This document shows, in pieces, positions 48,414 to 57,062 of a stretch of DNA of 64,000 nucleotides. Below the pieces are notes generated by a model that made no database searches, was not told the origin of the DNA, and worked only from the letters and a program-made list of their open reading frames with translations. The position numbers were made by a program, and so were the translations under genes. This DNA is from Rubrivivax sp. (GTDB lineage Bacteria; Pseudomonadota; Gammaproteobacteria; Burkholderiales; Burkholderiaceae_C). The first letter of the stretch is position 1, and the number at the start of each line of letters is the position of its first letter. The stretch covers positions 62,001-126,000 of the forward strand of contig JAEUPB010000075.1 of NCBI GenBank assembly GCA_016789955.1, written 5' to 3'.

Positions 48414-49412
48414 ATGTCCGGAACACCTGCTCCGACGGCAGCGCCCGCCACCCGCGTGCTGCTGCTCGGCGGCACCGGCACGATCGGCCGCGCGACGGCG
48501 CGTGCGCTGGTGGCACGGGGGCATGCGGTGCTGGCGCCGGTGAGGCCTGCCTCGCGGCGCTTCGAGCTGGCCGGCGTGCAGTGGAGCGAGGTCGATCTCG
48601 CCGCCGACCCCGACGCCGCGCGCACGCTGCTGCGCGAGACGTCCTGCGACGCCGTGGTGTCGTGCCTGGCCTCGCGCACCGGTGCGCCGGCCGACGCGTG
48701 GGCCGTCGACCACGCGGTGCACGGCCGCTGGCTGCGGGCCGCGCGCGAGACCGGCGTGCCGCGCTGGCTGCAGCTCTCCGCGATCTGCCTGCAGAAGCCG
48801 CGGCTCGTGTTCCAGCACGCCAAGCTCGCCTTCGAGGAGGAGCTGCGCGGCTCCGGTCTCGCGTGGAGCATCGTGCGGCCCACGGCCTACTTCAAGTCAC
48901 TGTCGGGTCAGGTCGACCGGGTGCGCGCCGGGCGGCCGTTCCTCGTGTTCGGCGACGGCACGCTCACCGCCTGCAAGCCGATCGCCGACGAGGACCTGGC
49001 CGAGTACCTGGCCGATCGGCTCGCCGAACCCGCGAGCGCCGGACAGGTGCTGCCGATCGGCGGCCCGGGGCCGGCGCTCACGCCGCGCGACCAGGCGCGC
49101 CTGTTGCAGGATCTGCTGGGCCGGCCGGTGCCGCTGAAGCACGTGCCGGTGGCGATGATGGACGCGATCTGCGCCGGCCTGGGCCTGGCGGCGCGGCTCG
49201 TGCCGCCGCTGGCGGCCAAGGCCGAGTTCGCGCGCATCGGCCGCTACTACGCCACCGAGTCGATGCTGGTGTGGGACTCTTCCGCCGGCCGCTACGACGC
49301 ACACGCCACGCCGTCCACCGGCGCGCGCACGTTGGCCGACCACTACGCTGCGCTGCTGGCCGGGCGGGCCGTGCACGAGCGCGGCGAGCACGCGGTGTTC
49401 AACCAGCCGTGA
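48414..49412 (+). CDS. bciA: Divinyl (bacterio)chlorophyllide 8-vinyl reductase
   Basis: 332 residues. RVLLLGGTGTIGRATARALVARGH is the NADPH-binding Rossmann start. The blocks LSAICLQKPRLVFQHAKLAFEEEL, SIVRPTAYFKSLSGQVDRV, LVFGDGTLTACKPIADEDL and FARIGRYYATESMLVWD are those I associate with BciA/DVR enzymes, which reduce the C8 vinyl group in (bacterio)chlorophyll synthesis. No other photosynthesis genes are in the window. Follows an HxlR regulator. Confidence 0.85.
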   Translation: MSGTPAPTAAPATRVLLLGGTGTIGRATARALVARGHAVLAPVRPASRRFELAGVQWSEVDLAADPDAARTLLRETSCDAVVSCLASRTGAPADAWAVDHAVHGRWLRAARETGVPRWLQLSAICLQKPRLVFQHAKLAFEEELRGSGLAWSIVRPTAYFKSLSGQVDRVRAGRPFLVFGDGTLTACKPIADEDLAEYLADRLAEPASAGQVLPIGGPGPALTPRDQARLLQDLLGRPVPLKHVPVAMMDAICAGLGLAARLVPPLAAKAEFARIGRYYATESMLVWDSSAGRYDAHATPSTGARTLADHYAALLAGRAVHERGEHAVFNQP

Positions 49413-49429
49413 GCGAACCCAGGATGCCC
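49410..49429 (+). repeat. Possible end fragment of the inverted-repeat element
   Basis: TGAGCGAACCCAGGATGCCC matches the terminal arm of the element at 51518-51784 (TGAACGAACCCAGGATGCCC in its right-arm complement) at 19 of 20 bases. It begins on the bciA stop codon. No matching second arm is seen nearby. Confidence 0.4.
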
Positions 49430-49443
49430 CTGAGGGACCGGGG

Positions 49444-50085
49444 TCAGGCCGCTCGTGTGCGGCGCCCCGCATAGCCCAGCGCGGCGATGCCCAGCCCCGC
49501 CAGCGCCCAGGGTGCCGGCTCGGGCACGGCGACCACGCGGCCTCTCACCACGACGCCGACGTACGAGCCGTCGGGCCCTCGCGGGGCGAGCGCCGCGAAC
49601 CTGCCCAGCCCGCCGAACTCGTCGGAGACGGAGATCGGCCAGTAGCCGGCGGTGGGCTGGATCGTCGCCAGCTGCAGGAAGTACGTGCCGTCCAGGAACT
49701 GGTAGGCGTTGCTCGCCGCACCCGCCGGCAGGCCGAGGATCGGGACGCCCGTGGCGTCGGTGGAGAAGTAGCTCAGCAACGCCGCGCCGCCCGCCGCCAC
49801 GGCCATCGTGCCGGCGAACGCGTGGTCGTAGCTGCCGCCGGACGCCGCCATGCGGATGGATTGGATCGAGTTGTTGAGGTAGGTCTGCGCGATGAGATCG
49901 TCGGCGCCGTTGTCCACCGTCACGGTCAGCACGCCGTGCGTCCCATAGGTCGCCGGGCTGCCGTCGAGCACGGTCCAGTCGGGAAGCTCGAAGCGGAAGG
50001 TGACGGGCGCAGCAGCCGCCGGTTGAAGCGAGGCGAGGCCGAGCGCGAGCGCCGCAGCCACCATGTGCCTGGATGCCGTCTTCAT
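49444..50085 (-). CDS. PEP-CTERM sorting-domain protein
   Basis: 213 residues. Signal peptide ending PAAAAP, a beta-rich body and a C-terminal sorting signal: VPEP, a hydrophobic helix (APWALAGLGIAALGY) and AGRRTRAA. Such proteins are cut and anchored by exosortase and are linked to exopolysaccharide production. No exosortase here. Confidence 0.88.
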   Translation of the reverse strand: MKTASRHMVAAALALGLASLQPAAAAPVTFRFELPDWTVLDGSPATYGTHGVLTVTVDNGADDLIAQTYLNNSIQSIRMAASGGSYDHAFAGTMAVAAGGAALLSYFSTDATGVPILGLPAGAASNAYQFLDGTYFLQLATIQPTAGYWPISVSDEFGGLGRFAALAPRGPDGSYVGVVVRGRVVAVPEPAPWALAGLGIAALGYAGRRTRAA

Positions 50086-50267
50086 GGTCGATCTCCCTTC
50101 GGGTGATTGGTGGAAACCCTAGTGTGCGCGCAGGTGCGGGCCCTGGCTCGATGGGCGATCACGGCGCTCGGGATACCGGCCGCGGGGCGCTGCGGGCCGG
50201 GTGGCGGCTGCCAGGGCCGACAATGGGCGCCGCGGGCAGGTTCCGCGCCCGATCCCACCGAGTGCCC

Positions 50268-50744
50268 ATGACCGACGCACCCTCCATCGACCCCGCCGAG
50301 CGTGCCACGCTCGAGATCAGCCTGCCGTCGGCGATGGAGCTGTGCAAGCTCGGCCTGGCCACGATGATCGACATCCGCCAGACCTTCGAGCTGGAGGTGA
50401 AGGGCACGATCCCCGACACCGTGCACATCCCGATGTTCGAGGTCAAGCGCATGCTCGGCGACTCGCTGAACGAGCAGGAGCAGGAGATACTCGATGCCGG
50501 CATGCCCAAGGACATCGACGCGAAGACCTTCTTCACGCTGATCAACAAGCTGCACCACGCGCGCGACCACCTGCTGCTGTGCATCTGCAACAGCGGCCGC
50601 CGCAGCCTCGCCGCCGCGTCGCTGCTGCGCTCGCTGGGCTACCCGAAGGCGCTGTCGGTGGCTGGCGGGTTCCAGGCGTGGAAGAAGCTGCAGCCGGCGG
50701 CGGGTGCGCCGGCGCCGACTGCGGCCCCCGCCACCGGCTCGTGA
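50268..50744 (+). CDS. Rhodanese-like domain protein
   Basis: 158 residues. MIDIRQTFELEVKGTIPDTVHIP and the active-site loop CNSGRRSLAAASLLRSLGY with Cys and AGGFQAWKK are single-domain rhodanese features. An internal insertion (NEQEQEILDAGMPKDIDAKTFF) is unusual. Sulfur-transfer partner unknown. Fifteen bases before the AhpD-like gene. Confidence 0.87.
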   Translation: MTDAPSIDPAERATLEISLPSAMELCKLGLATMIDIRQTFELEVKGTIPDTVHIPMFEVKRMLGDSLNEQEQEILDAGMPKDIDAKTFFTLINKLHHARDHLLLCICNSGRRSLAAASLLRSLGYPKALSVAGGFQAWKKLQPAAGAPAPTAAPATGS

Positions 50745-50759
50745 TCGGGGAGGGTCGGC

Positions 50760-51164
50760 ATGTCCACCGTCACGCTGCCTGCCGACCCCGAGGCCGATCC
50801 GCGCGTGCGGGCGGTGTTCGACGACATTCGCGCCACGCGCAAGACCGACTACGTCAACAACCTCTGGCGCGCGCTGGCCTTCGACCCGGCGCTGCTCGAG
50901 CAGACGTGGGCCGACGTGAAGCGGCTGATGGCCGCGCCCACGCTGCTGGACCCGCTGACCAAGGAGATGGTCTACATCGCGGTGTCGATCGCCAACGCCT
51001 GCAGCTACTGCGTGCACTCGCACACCGCCGCGGCGCGCGCCAAGGGCATGACCGATGCGCAGCATGCCGAGCTGCTGGCGATCGTGGCGCTGGCGGCGAA
51101 GACCAACCACCTCGCCAACGGGCTGCAGCTGCCGGTGGATGCCGCGTTCGACAGGGGGGCCTGA
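50760..51164 (+). CDS. Carboxymuconolactone decarboxylase/AhpD-like protein
   Basis: 134 residues. CSYCVHSHTAAARAKGMTDAQ carries the CxxC and His of AhpD-type peroxidase-linked proteins. Short and helical, likely multimeric. Likely co-transcribed with the rhodanese-like gene. Confidence 0.88.
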   Translation: MSTVTLPADPEADPRVRAVFDDIRATRKTDYVNNLWRALAFDPALLEQTWADVKRLMAAPTLLDPLTKEMVYIAVSIANACSYCVHSHTAAARAKGMTDAQHAELLAIVALAAKTNHLANGLQLPVDAAFDRGA

Positions 51165-51247
51165 GACCTCGGCCCGGGATCGGCGCGTCGGACGCATCCA
51201 GGCCGTCGGAGTTCCTCTTGGTCGGCGCCGGTGACCGCGAGGTCACG

Positions 51248-51517
51248 GTGGGTGTGGCCGTGAAGCACCTCGCGAGCCCGGGCTGCTGGGTGGCGCTCGC
51301 GCCCTGTGCCCTGGCGCAGCGGGAGGTGTTCGATCTCGGCGGGCTCGGCAGCCCCTCCACCGGCCGCGCGGCGGCCACGACGGGCGATGCCGGCGAAACC
51401 GTCGCCATCGATGTGCGGCAGCTCTGGTTCGCGCTGTGGCTGGTGTGGCTGGTGGTGTTTCTCGTGCGGCGCGAACGCCGCGGCAACGGTCGCGCGCAGG
51501 ACTCGCCGGACGAGTGA
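51248..51517 (+). CDS. Possible small membrane protein, weak call
   Basis: 89 residues from GTG 51248 (or 85 from GTG 51260). A C-terminal membrane helix QLWFALWLVWLVVFLV followed by RRERRG is convincing as a stop-transfer segment. The N-terminal part is less so, and no SD is seen. The stretch 51165-51247 holds nothing I can assign. Confidence 0.35.
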   Translation: MGVAVKHLASPGCWVALAPCALAQREVFDLGGLGSPSTGRAAATTGDAGETVAIDVRQLWFALWLVWLVVFLVRRERRGNGRAQDSPDE

Positions 51518-51784
51518 GAAGCTGTGAACGAACCCAGGGTGCCCGCGCCGGGGTGGCCAAGGGCCCTGGGCAAGGCGCGTCGCGACGCCCGGGCTGACCG
51601 CCCGGGCGAGCGGCGCAACACCGCGCAGGGCCCTTGGGTACCCCGGCCCTCCGGGTTGCCCCCGGGAACACGCCCACTCCGTGTTGCAAATGCTCGCCGT
51701 GCCACCCGGCACGGCTGCGCTTTGCGCCTCGATTGGGCGCGTTCCCGGGGGCAACGCGGGCATCCTGGGTTCGTTCACAGCTTC
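51518..51784. repeat. 267-bp nested inverted-repeat element
   Basis: Outer arms of 30 bases (51518-51547 and 51755-51784) pair with one G-T wobble; they begin GAAGCTGTGAACGAACCCAG. Inside are two further hairpins: one pairs GCCGGGGT...AAGGGCCCTG with its complement about 80 bases on (20 of 22), the other pairs GTTGCCCCCGGGAAC with GTTCCCGGGGGCAAC and holds a smaller GCCGTGCC/GGCACGGC hairpin. As RNA it would form a three-way junction. No transposase. It lies between convergent genes. Confidence 0.8.
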
Positions 51785-51797
51785 TGAGCCTGCGGGC

Positions 51798-52346
51798 CTA
51801 CCGTGCCGGGAACCGGGCCGCGCGGTCCTCCAGCGGCAGCGCCAGTGCGTTGGTGAGCGTGCTCACCGTGCGGTAGCAGCCGGCGAGCAGCAGCAGCTCG
51901 AGCAGCGCGGGTTCGGTGTACGCGGCGTGCAGCTCGCGCCACAGCGGCTCGCCGATCGTGCAGGTGTCGAGCAGCTCGTCGCACAGGCGGATCAGCAGCC
52001 GGTCGTCGTCGCTCCAGCAGGGGTCGCCGGCATCGCCGTGCACGAGCGACGCGAGCTGCGCCGCGGTGAGGCCGACGCGCTCGCCGAACAGGGCCACGTG
52101 CACGCCCCATTCGTACTCGGAGCGGCAGCGCGCGGTGGTGCGGTCGATGACGATCTCGCGCTGCCGCAATGCGAGGTGGCCGCGGTCGAGCAGGCCGCCG
52201 GCGAAGAACTTCCCGAACAGCCGCTCGTCGCGCGCCAGCGTGGTGAACAGGCGCAGCGGCGGCATGCCCGGGGGCATGGTGCGGGCCAGCCAGGCCTGGA
52301 CCGTGGCGGCGTAGGGCGGTTCGGCCGGGGCGATGCGGGCGTTCAT
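51798..52346 (-). CDS. Carboxymuconolactone decarboxylase family protein
   Basis: 182 residues. REIVIDRTTARCRSEYEWGVHVALFGERVGLT carries the Cys-x4-Glu-Trp-x2-His pattern of the longer CMD-like proteins, which lack the CxxC of AhpD. Divergent from an HxlR-type regulator, with two operator-like palindromes between. Confidence 0.85.
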   Translation of the reverse strand: MNARIAPAEPPYAATVQAWLARTMPPGMPPLRLFTTLARDERLFGKFFAGGLLDRGHLALRQREIVIDRTTARCRSEYEWGVHVALFGERVGLTAAQLASLVHGDAGDPCWSDDDRLLIRLCDELLDTCTIGEPLWRELHAAYTEPALLELLLLAGCYRTVSTLTNALALPLEDRAARFPAR

Positions 52347-52363
52347 GCGGGGATGCCTGGATT

Positions 52364-52397
52364 GCTATGAAGTTGATAGCAGCATAGACTTGATGCT
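52364..52397. promoter_or_regulatory. Two adjacent palindromes in divergent promoter
   Basis: GCTAT-N7-ATAGC followed directly by AGCAT-N7-ATGCT, ending at the ATG of the HxlR-type gene. An AT-rich island between divergent genes; probable HxlR operators that overlap the translation start. Confidence 0.5.
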
Positions 52398-52763
52398 ATG
52401 AAAAGTAAAGCACCGTCCCCGCGCATCGACCAGCCGGTGCGCGGCTCGCGCAGCGGGCGCCCCGTCATGGTGGTGCTCGACCTGCTCGGCCGGCGCAGCA
52501 CGCTGCGGCTGCTGTGGGAGCTGCGCGACGGGCAGGCGCTGACCTTCCGGGCGCTGCAGCAGGCGGCCGACACCAACCCCGGCGTGCTCAACACGCGCCT
52601 GGCCGAACTGCGCGAGTCGGCCCTCGTCGGGCACGACGGCGAGGGCTACCGGCTCACGCCTTGGGGCCACGAGCTCGTCGAGGCGCTCGGCCCGCTGTCG
52701 GCCTGGTCCGAACGTTGGGCCGCCGCTCAGCGACGCGCGGCGCGCAAGGAGGCGGCCGCGTGA
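52398..52763 (+). CDS. HxlR-type winged-helix regulator
   Basis: 121 residues. VVLDLLGRRSTLRLLWELRDGQALTFRALQQAADTNPGVLNTRLAELRESALV is HxlR-like but lacks the usual N-terminal Cys. The stop overlaps the start of a methyltransferase gene. Confidence 0.85.
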   Translation: MKSKAPSPRIDQPVRGSRSGRPVMVVLDLLGRRSTLRLLWELRDGQALTFRALQQAADTNPGVLNTRLAELRESALVGHDGEGYRLTPWGHELVEALGPLSAWSERWAAAQRRAARKEAAA

Positions 52764-53506
52764 TGGCCGGGGAAGGCGCGCGGCCGACCACGGTGGCCGA
52801 GCACTACGCGAACCACCTCGCGTCGGTGTACGAGTGGATGGCCGGTGGCTCCGAGACGGCATTCGCGCAGGGTGCGGCCGACGTGGCCGCGCACCTCGGG
52901 CGCACCCGGCACGCCGTCGACCTGGGCGCCGGCTTCGGCATGCACGCCATCCCGCTGGCGCGGGCCGGTGCGCGCGTGCTGGCGCTCGATGAGTCGGAGC
53001 TGTTGCTGGCCTCGCTCGCGCGCAACGGCGCGGGCCTGCCGGTGCAGGCCCTGCACGCCGACCTCACGGGTTTCGCGCGGCACCTGTCCGAACGGCCCGA
53101 CCTGATCCTGTGCATGGGCGACACGCTCACGCACCTGGCGAGCCCGGAACAGGTTCGACAGCTGCTGCACGACGCGGCGCAGGCGCTGGCGCCCGGCGGC
53201 ACCTTCCTCGCGACGTTCCGCGACTACCGCCGGCTGCCGGAGCGCGAAGCCCGCTTCATCCCCGTGCGCAGCGACGACCACCGCATCCTGAGCTGCTTCC
53301 TCGAGGAACTGCCCGCGCATGTGCGCGTGCACGACGTGCTGCACGAACGCGCAGGCGACGGCTGGCACATGCGCGTGAGCAGCTACCTGAAGCTGCGGCT
53401 GGACCCGGATCATGTGTCGACCTGGATCGCCGACGCCGGCCTGCGCGGCGCGATCGGGCCCGGGCCTCGCGGCATGCTCCGCCTGCACGCCAGCGCCCCC
53501 GGGTGA
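52763..53506 (+). CDS. Class I SAM-dependent methyltransferase
   Basis: 247 residues. HAVDLGAGFGMHAIPLARAGARVLALDES (motif I and acidic loop), PDLILCMGDTLTHL and ALAPGGTFLATFRDY. AAGGAGG lies upstream, and ATG 52763 overlaps the regulator stop (TGATG). Substrate unknown. Confidence 0.88.
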   Translation: MAGEGARPTTVAEHYANHLASVYEWMAGGSETAFAQGAADVAAHLGRTRHAVDLGAGFGMHAIPLARAGARVLALDESELLLASLARNGAGLPVQALHADLTGFARHLSERPDLILCMGDTLTHLASPEQVRQLLHDAAQALAPGGTFLATFRDYRRLPEREARFIPVRSDDHRILSCFLEELPAHVRVHDVLHERAGDGWHMRVSSYLKLRLDPDHVSTWIADAGLRGAIGPGPRGMLRLHASAPG

Positions 53507-53570
53507 CCCAGCGATGCTGCCGGGCGAGCGCGGATTGCCAGCGCCCGCCCGAGCCCCTATACCCCGCGCC

Positions 53571-53741
53571 ATGGACACGCCGCTCGCCAACGGTCAGATC
53601 GTCGCCGCCGCCTGCCTGTACGCGTTTGCCGCCATCGCGCTGCTGGGCGGGCTACCTCGCGCCCGAGCTGGCGCTGCCGTGGGTGCTGGTGCTGGCGCAC
53701 CATCAGCGGCCCATGGCGTGAGCCGGACGGGATGCGTCTGA
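53571..53741 (+). pseudogene. Small membrane protein, possibly frameshifted
   Basis: MDTPLANGQIVAAACLYAFAAIALLGG reads as a start and membrane helix, then the frame turns Arg/Ala-rich. In another frame the same DNA continues YLAPELALPWVLVLAHHQ to a stop, which looks like the true continuation. One-base indel or assembly error; family unknown. Confidence 0.3.
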
Positions 53742-53748
53742 CGCCGCG

Positions 53749-54288
53749 ATGCCGATCGTCGTCTTCACCGGGGGCCCCGGCGCCGGCAAGACCACGGTGC
53801 TGGCCGAACTGGCGCGCTTGGGCCACGCCACGATGCCCGACGCCGCACGGGAGATCATCGCGGAGCGTCGGCGGCGCGGGCTGCCGCCGCGGCCCGACCC
53901 GGCCGCGTTCGCGAGCGACGCGCTGGCTCGCGAGCTCGCGGCCTACGCCGACGGCCTGCGGTGCAGCGGCTGGTCGTTCCACGAGCGCGGCGTCGTGGAC
54001 GCGGCGGGCCTGGCGCTGGAGAGCGGGGTGCTGACGCCCGACGAGGCCGAGGCGCTCGTGGAGCGTCATCCGGTCCATCGGCCGGTGTTCGTGTTCCCGC
54101 CGTGGCAGGCCATCTACCGCCGCGACGACGAGCGCGACCAGGACTGGGACGAGGCCGTGGCCGTGCACGGCCGCATCGTGCGCTGGTACGCCGACTGCGG
54201 CTACGCGCTGCACCAGGTACCGTGCGCCGATCCGGCCACCCGTGCCCGACACGTGCTGCAGGTGCTCGGCGCCTTCGATCCGCACTGA
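53749..54288 (+). CDS. AAA-type P-loop ATPase/kinase
   Basis: 179 residues. Walker A FTGGPGAGKTT, then PDAAREIIAERRRRGLPPRPDP and FHERGVVDAAG. This is the AAA_28 family of small nucleoside/phosphoryl-transfer-like ATPases. Function unknown. Confidence 0.85.
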   Translation: MPIVVFTGGPGAGKTTVLAELARLGHATMPDAAREIIAERRRRGLPPRPDPAAFASDALARELAAYADGLRCSGWSFHERGVVDAAGLALESGVLTPDEAEALVERHPVHRPVFVFPPWQAIYRRDDERDQDWDEAVAVHGRIVRWYADCGYALHQVPCADPATRARHVLQVLGAFDPH

Positions 54289-54521
54289 ACGCCGCGTCGC
54301 GTGAGCGGGGCCAGGCCGGCGGCCTCGGCCGCGACCGACGAGGTCTCGCTCGACCGCAGGCCGATGTCGCGCAGCGCGTCGGCGTCCAGGGCGGCGAGCG
54401 CGGCTTGCGTGTCGCGCTGCGCGCGCAGGCGCTGCCGGTGCGCGCGCCAGGCCAGCAGCCGGATGCGCAGGGTGTTCCACAGCAGGTGGAAGGTGGAGGA
54501 GAGGGCGAGAGCGTTGTGCAT
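54201..54521 (-). CDS. DUF1127 domain protein
   Basis: 106 residues; the DUF1127 part is residues 12-60 (LLWNTLRIRLLAWRAHRQRLRAQRDT...LAALDADALRDIGL). The C-terminal 45 residues overlap the ATPase gene antisense by 88 bases and look unrelated to the family, so the true end may have been lost. AGGA precedes ATG 54521. DUF1127 proteins are small RNA- or regulator-linked factors. Confidence 0.75.
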   Translation of the reverse strand: MHNALALSSTFHLLWNTLRIRLLAWRAHRQRLRAQRDTQAALAALDADALRDIGLRSSETSSVAAEAAGLAPLTRRGVQCGSKAPSTCSTCRARVAGSAHGTWCSA

Positions 54522-54708
54522 GTCCGTTCCTAGTGAAGGGGGCGGACTGTGCGGGGGGCGGCGTTCCGCCAGCGTTCCGCGCGCTCGAGCGGCGCTGCCC
54601 TGGGCGCAGCGCGATCGGCCGCGCAGCTCGGCCAGCAGAAGCCGCCGCCAGCGGCCCGGCGCGTGCTTCAATCCTGGCCATGACGATGGGTGAGCCGAGG
54701 AAGCTGCC

Positions 54709-55425
54709 GTGACCTGGTCGATCCTGGCGCGTGACGACACGGGCCGCGTCGGCGTGGCCATCGCGAGCCGTTTCTTCGCCGTGGGCGGGCTGTGCGTGGC
54801 CAGCCGCGGCGGCGTGGGCATCGTGGCCACGCAGGCGCTGTGCAACCCGACGTACGGGCCGAGCGCGCTGGCGCTGCTGGCCACCGGCCGCAGTGCCGCC
54901 GAGGTGGTGCGCGAGCTGACCGCCGCCGACGGCGGCGCCTCGCAGCGGCAGCTGCACGTGCTGCCGTGGAACGGCCCCGCCGCCGCGCACACCGGTGCCG
55001 ACTGCATCGACTGGTGCGGCCACCTGCTGCACGACGACTGCAGCGTGGCCGGCAACATGCTTGCCAGCGAGTCGGTGATCACCGAGACCGCGCGCATCTT
55101 CCACGCGACGGCCGGGCGGCCGCTGGCCGTGCGGCTGCTGCGCGCGCTGCAGGCCGGCGACGCCGCCGGCGGCGACAAGCGCGGCCGGCAGTCGGCGGCG
55201 CTGCGTGTGCAGCACGGCGAGGACTACCCCGAGCTCGACCTGCGCGTGGACGACAACGAGCAGCCTTTCCTCGAACTCGAGCGTCTGCACGCCAAGAGCC
55301 TGGAGCGCTTCCAGGCCTTCGCCTCGTGCCTGCCGACGCGCGCGCGGCCCGATGGCGTGCTCGACCGCACCGAGATCGAAGCCGAGATCGACCGATTCCT
55401 GAAGCAACGGAGCCCGACCGCATGA
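54709..55425 (+). CDS. DUF1028 family protein (Ntn-hydrolase-like)
   Basis: 238 residues. TWSILARDDTGRVGVAIASRFFAVGG, GVGIVATQALCNPTYGP and GNMLASESVITETARIF are the DUF1028 blocks. GTG start. Its stop overlaps the start of the peptide-binding protein gene (ATGA); such linkage with peptide transport suggests amide or peptide hydrolysis (inference). Confidence 0.88.
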   Translation: MTWSILARDDTGRVGVAIASRFFAVGGLCVASRGGVGIVATQALCNPTYGPSALALLATGRSAAEVVRELTAADGGASQRQLHVLPWNGPAAAHTGADCIDWCGHLLHDDCSVAGNMLASESVITETARIFHATAGRPLAVRLLRALQAGDAAGGDKRGRQSAALRVQHGEDYPELDLRVDDNEQPFLELERLHAKSLERFQAFASCLPTRARPDGVLDRTEIEAEIDRFLKQRSPTA

Positions 55426-56942
55426 ACCCGTCCCTGAAGCAGATCGCCCTGGCCGCCGCATGGCTGGCCGCCGCCGCCGCGCACGCGCAGACCCTGCCGG
55501 CGCTGCGCGTGGGCCTGGCCGAAGACCCCGACGTGCTCGACCCGACGCTGGCGCGCACCTTCGTCGGACGCATCGTGTTCGGTGCGCTGTGCGACAAGCT
55601 CGTCGACGTCGACGAGAAGCTCAACATCGTGCCGCAGCTCGCGCTGAGCTGGCAGTGGTCGGCCGACAGCAAGGCGCTGACGATGAAGCTGCGCCCGGGC
55701 GTGACCTTCCACGACGGCGAGAAGCTCGACGCCGCGGCGGTGAAGTTCAACATCGAGCGCCACAAGACGATGCCGGGCTCCAACCGCCGCGGCGAGCTGG
55801 CGCCGGTGACCGGCGTCGACGTGGTCGACCCGCTGACGGTGCGGCTGAACCTGTCGGCGCCGTTTGCGCCGCTGCTGGCGGCCCTCTCCGACCGTGCCGG
55901 CATGATGGTGAGCCCCAAGGCCGCCGCGGCGGCCGGCGACAAGTTCGGCACGAAGCCCGTGTGCAGCGGCCCGTTCAGATTCGCCGAGCGCGTGGCGCAG
56001 GACCGCATCGTGCTCGAGCGCTACGACGGCTACTGGGCGCCGCAGTCGGTGGGCTTCTCGAAGATCACCTACACGCCGATCCCCGACGCCACGGTGCGGC
56101 TGGCCAACCTGAAGAGCGGGCAGCTCGACTTCATCGAGCGCGTGGCCTCGTCGGACTTCGAGAAGCTCAAGGCCGACAAGCGCCTGAAGACCGCCAGCAT
56201 CACCGAGATCGGCTACCAGGGGCTGACCATCAACGTCGGCAAGAGCGAGCGCGCGCAGGCCACGCCGCTGGGTCGCGACCCGCGCGTGCGCGAGGCGCTG
56301 GAACTCGCCATCGACCGCCAAGGCCTGGCGCAGGTGGTGATGGACAACGAGGCGCAGGTGGGCAACCAGTGGGTGGCGCCGAGCAACTCCTGGTACGCCA
56401 AGACCTCGCCGGTGCCCAAGCGCGATGTGGAGAAGGCGCGCGCTCTGCTGAAGGCCGCGGGCACGCCGAAGGTGAGCTTCACGCTGCTGGCGCCCACCAC
56501 GTCGGACGCGCAGCGGCTGGCCCTCGTGATCCAGGCGATGACGCGCGACGCCGGCTTCGACGTGAAGATCCAGGCCGCCGAGTTCGCCACCAGCCTGAAC
56601 ATGGCCGACAAGGGCGACTTCGAGGCGTACGCGCTGGCGTGGAGCGGCCGCCCCGACCCCGACGGCAACCTGTTCAGTTTCCACGGCTGCAAGCAGCCGC
56701 TGAACTACGCCGGCTACTGCGACGCCGAGACCGACGCGCTGCTGGCGAAGTCGCGCGAGCAGCGCGACCCGGCCGAGCGCCGCAGGACCTTCGAGCAGAT
56801 CGCCGCGCGCGTGGGCCAGGCGCGGCCGGTGATCTACCTGTACCACCGCAACTGGTTGTGGGCCTACAGCGGCAAGCTCACCGGCGTGCGCGCGGTGCCC
56901 GACGGGTTGCTGCGGGTGCAGGGCTTGAAACTCGGATCCTGA
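55422..56942 (+). CDS. Peptide/nickel-type ABC transporter binding protein (SBP_bac_5)
   Basis: 506 residues, signal peptide ending AAAAAHAQ. LRVGLAEDPDVLDPTLARTFVGRIVFGALCDKLVD, LTMKLRPGVTFHDGEKLDAAAVKFNIER and LKSGQLDFIERV are family 5 features. Its permease genes lie 1 kb downstream, separated by an unrelated gene. Confidence 0.92.
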   Translation: MNPSLKQIALAAAWLAAAAAHAQTLPALRVGLAEDPDVLDPTLARTFVGRIVFGALCDKLVDVDEKLNIVPQLALSWQWSADSKALTMKLRPGVTFHDGEKLDAAAVKFNIERHKTMPGSNRRGELAPVTGVDVVDPLTVRLNLSAPFAPLLAALSDRAGMMVSPKAAAAAGDKFGTKPVCSGPFRFAERVAQDRIVLERYDGYWAPQSVGFSKITYTPIPDATVRLANLKSGQLDFIERVASSDFEKLKADKRLKTASITEIGYQGLTINVGKSERAQATPLGRDPRVREALELAIDRQGLAQVVMDNEAQVGNQWVAPSNSWYAKTSPVPKRDVEKARALLKAAGTPKVSFTLLAPTTSDAQRLALVIQAMTRDAGFDVKIQAAEFATSLNMADKGDFEAYALAWSGRPDPDGNLFSFHGCKQPLNYAGYCDAETDALLAKSREQRDPAERRRTFEQIAARVGQARPVIYLYHRNWLWAYSGKLTGVRAVPDGLLRVQGLKLGS

Positions 56943-57062
56943 CGCTCGCGGCGGCGGGCGTTCTGTCGGCGCCCGCCTACGCGGCTGCCCGGCGGCCTCC
57001 GATGGCTGCGCGGACCGGTGCTGCCGACACTGCCTTCGTCCCATCCACGAAGGAGATCCGCG

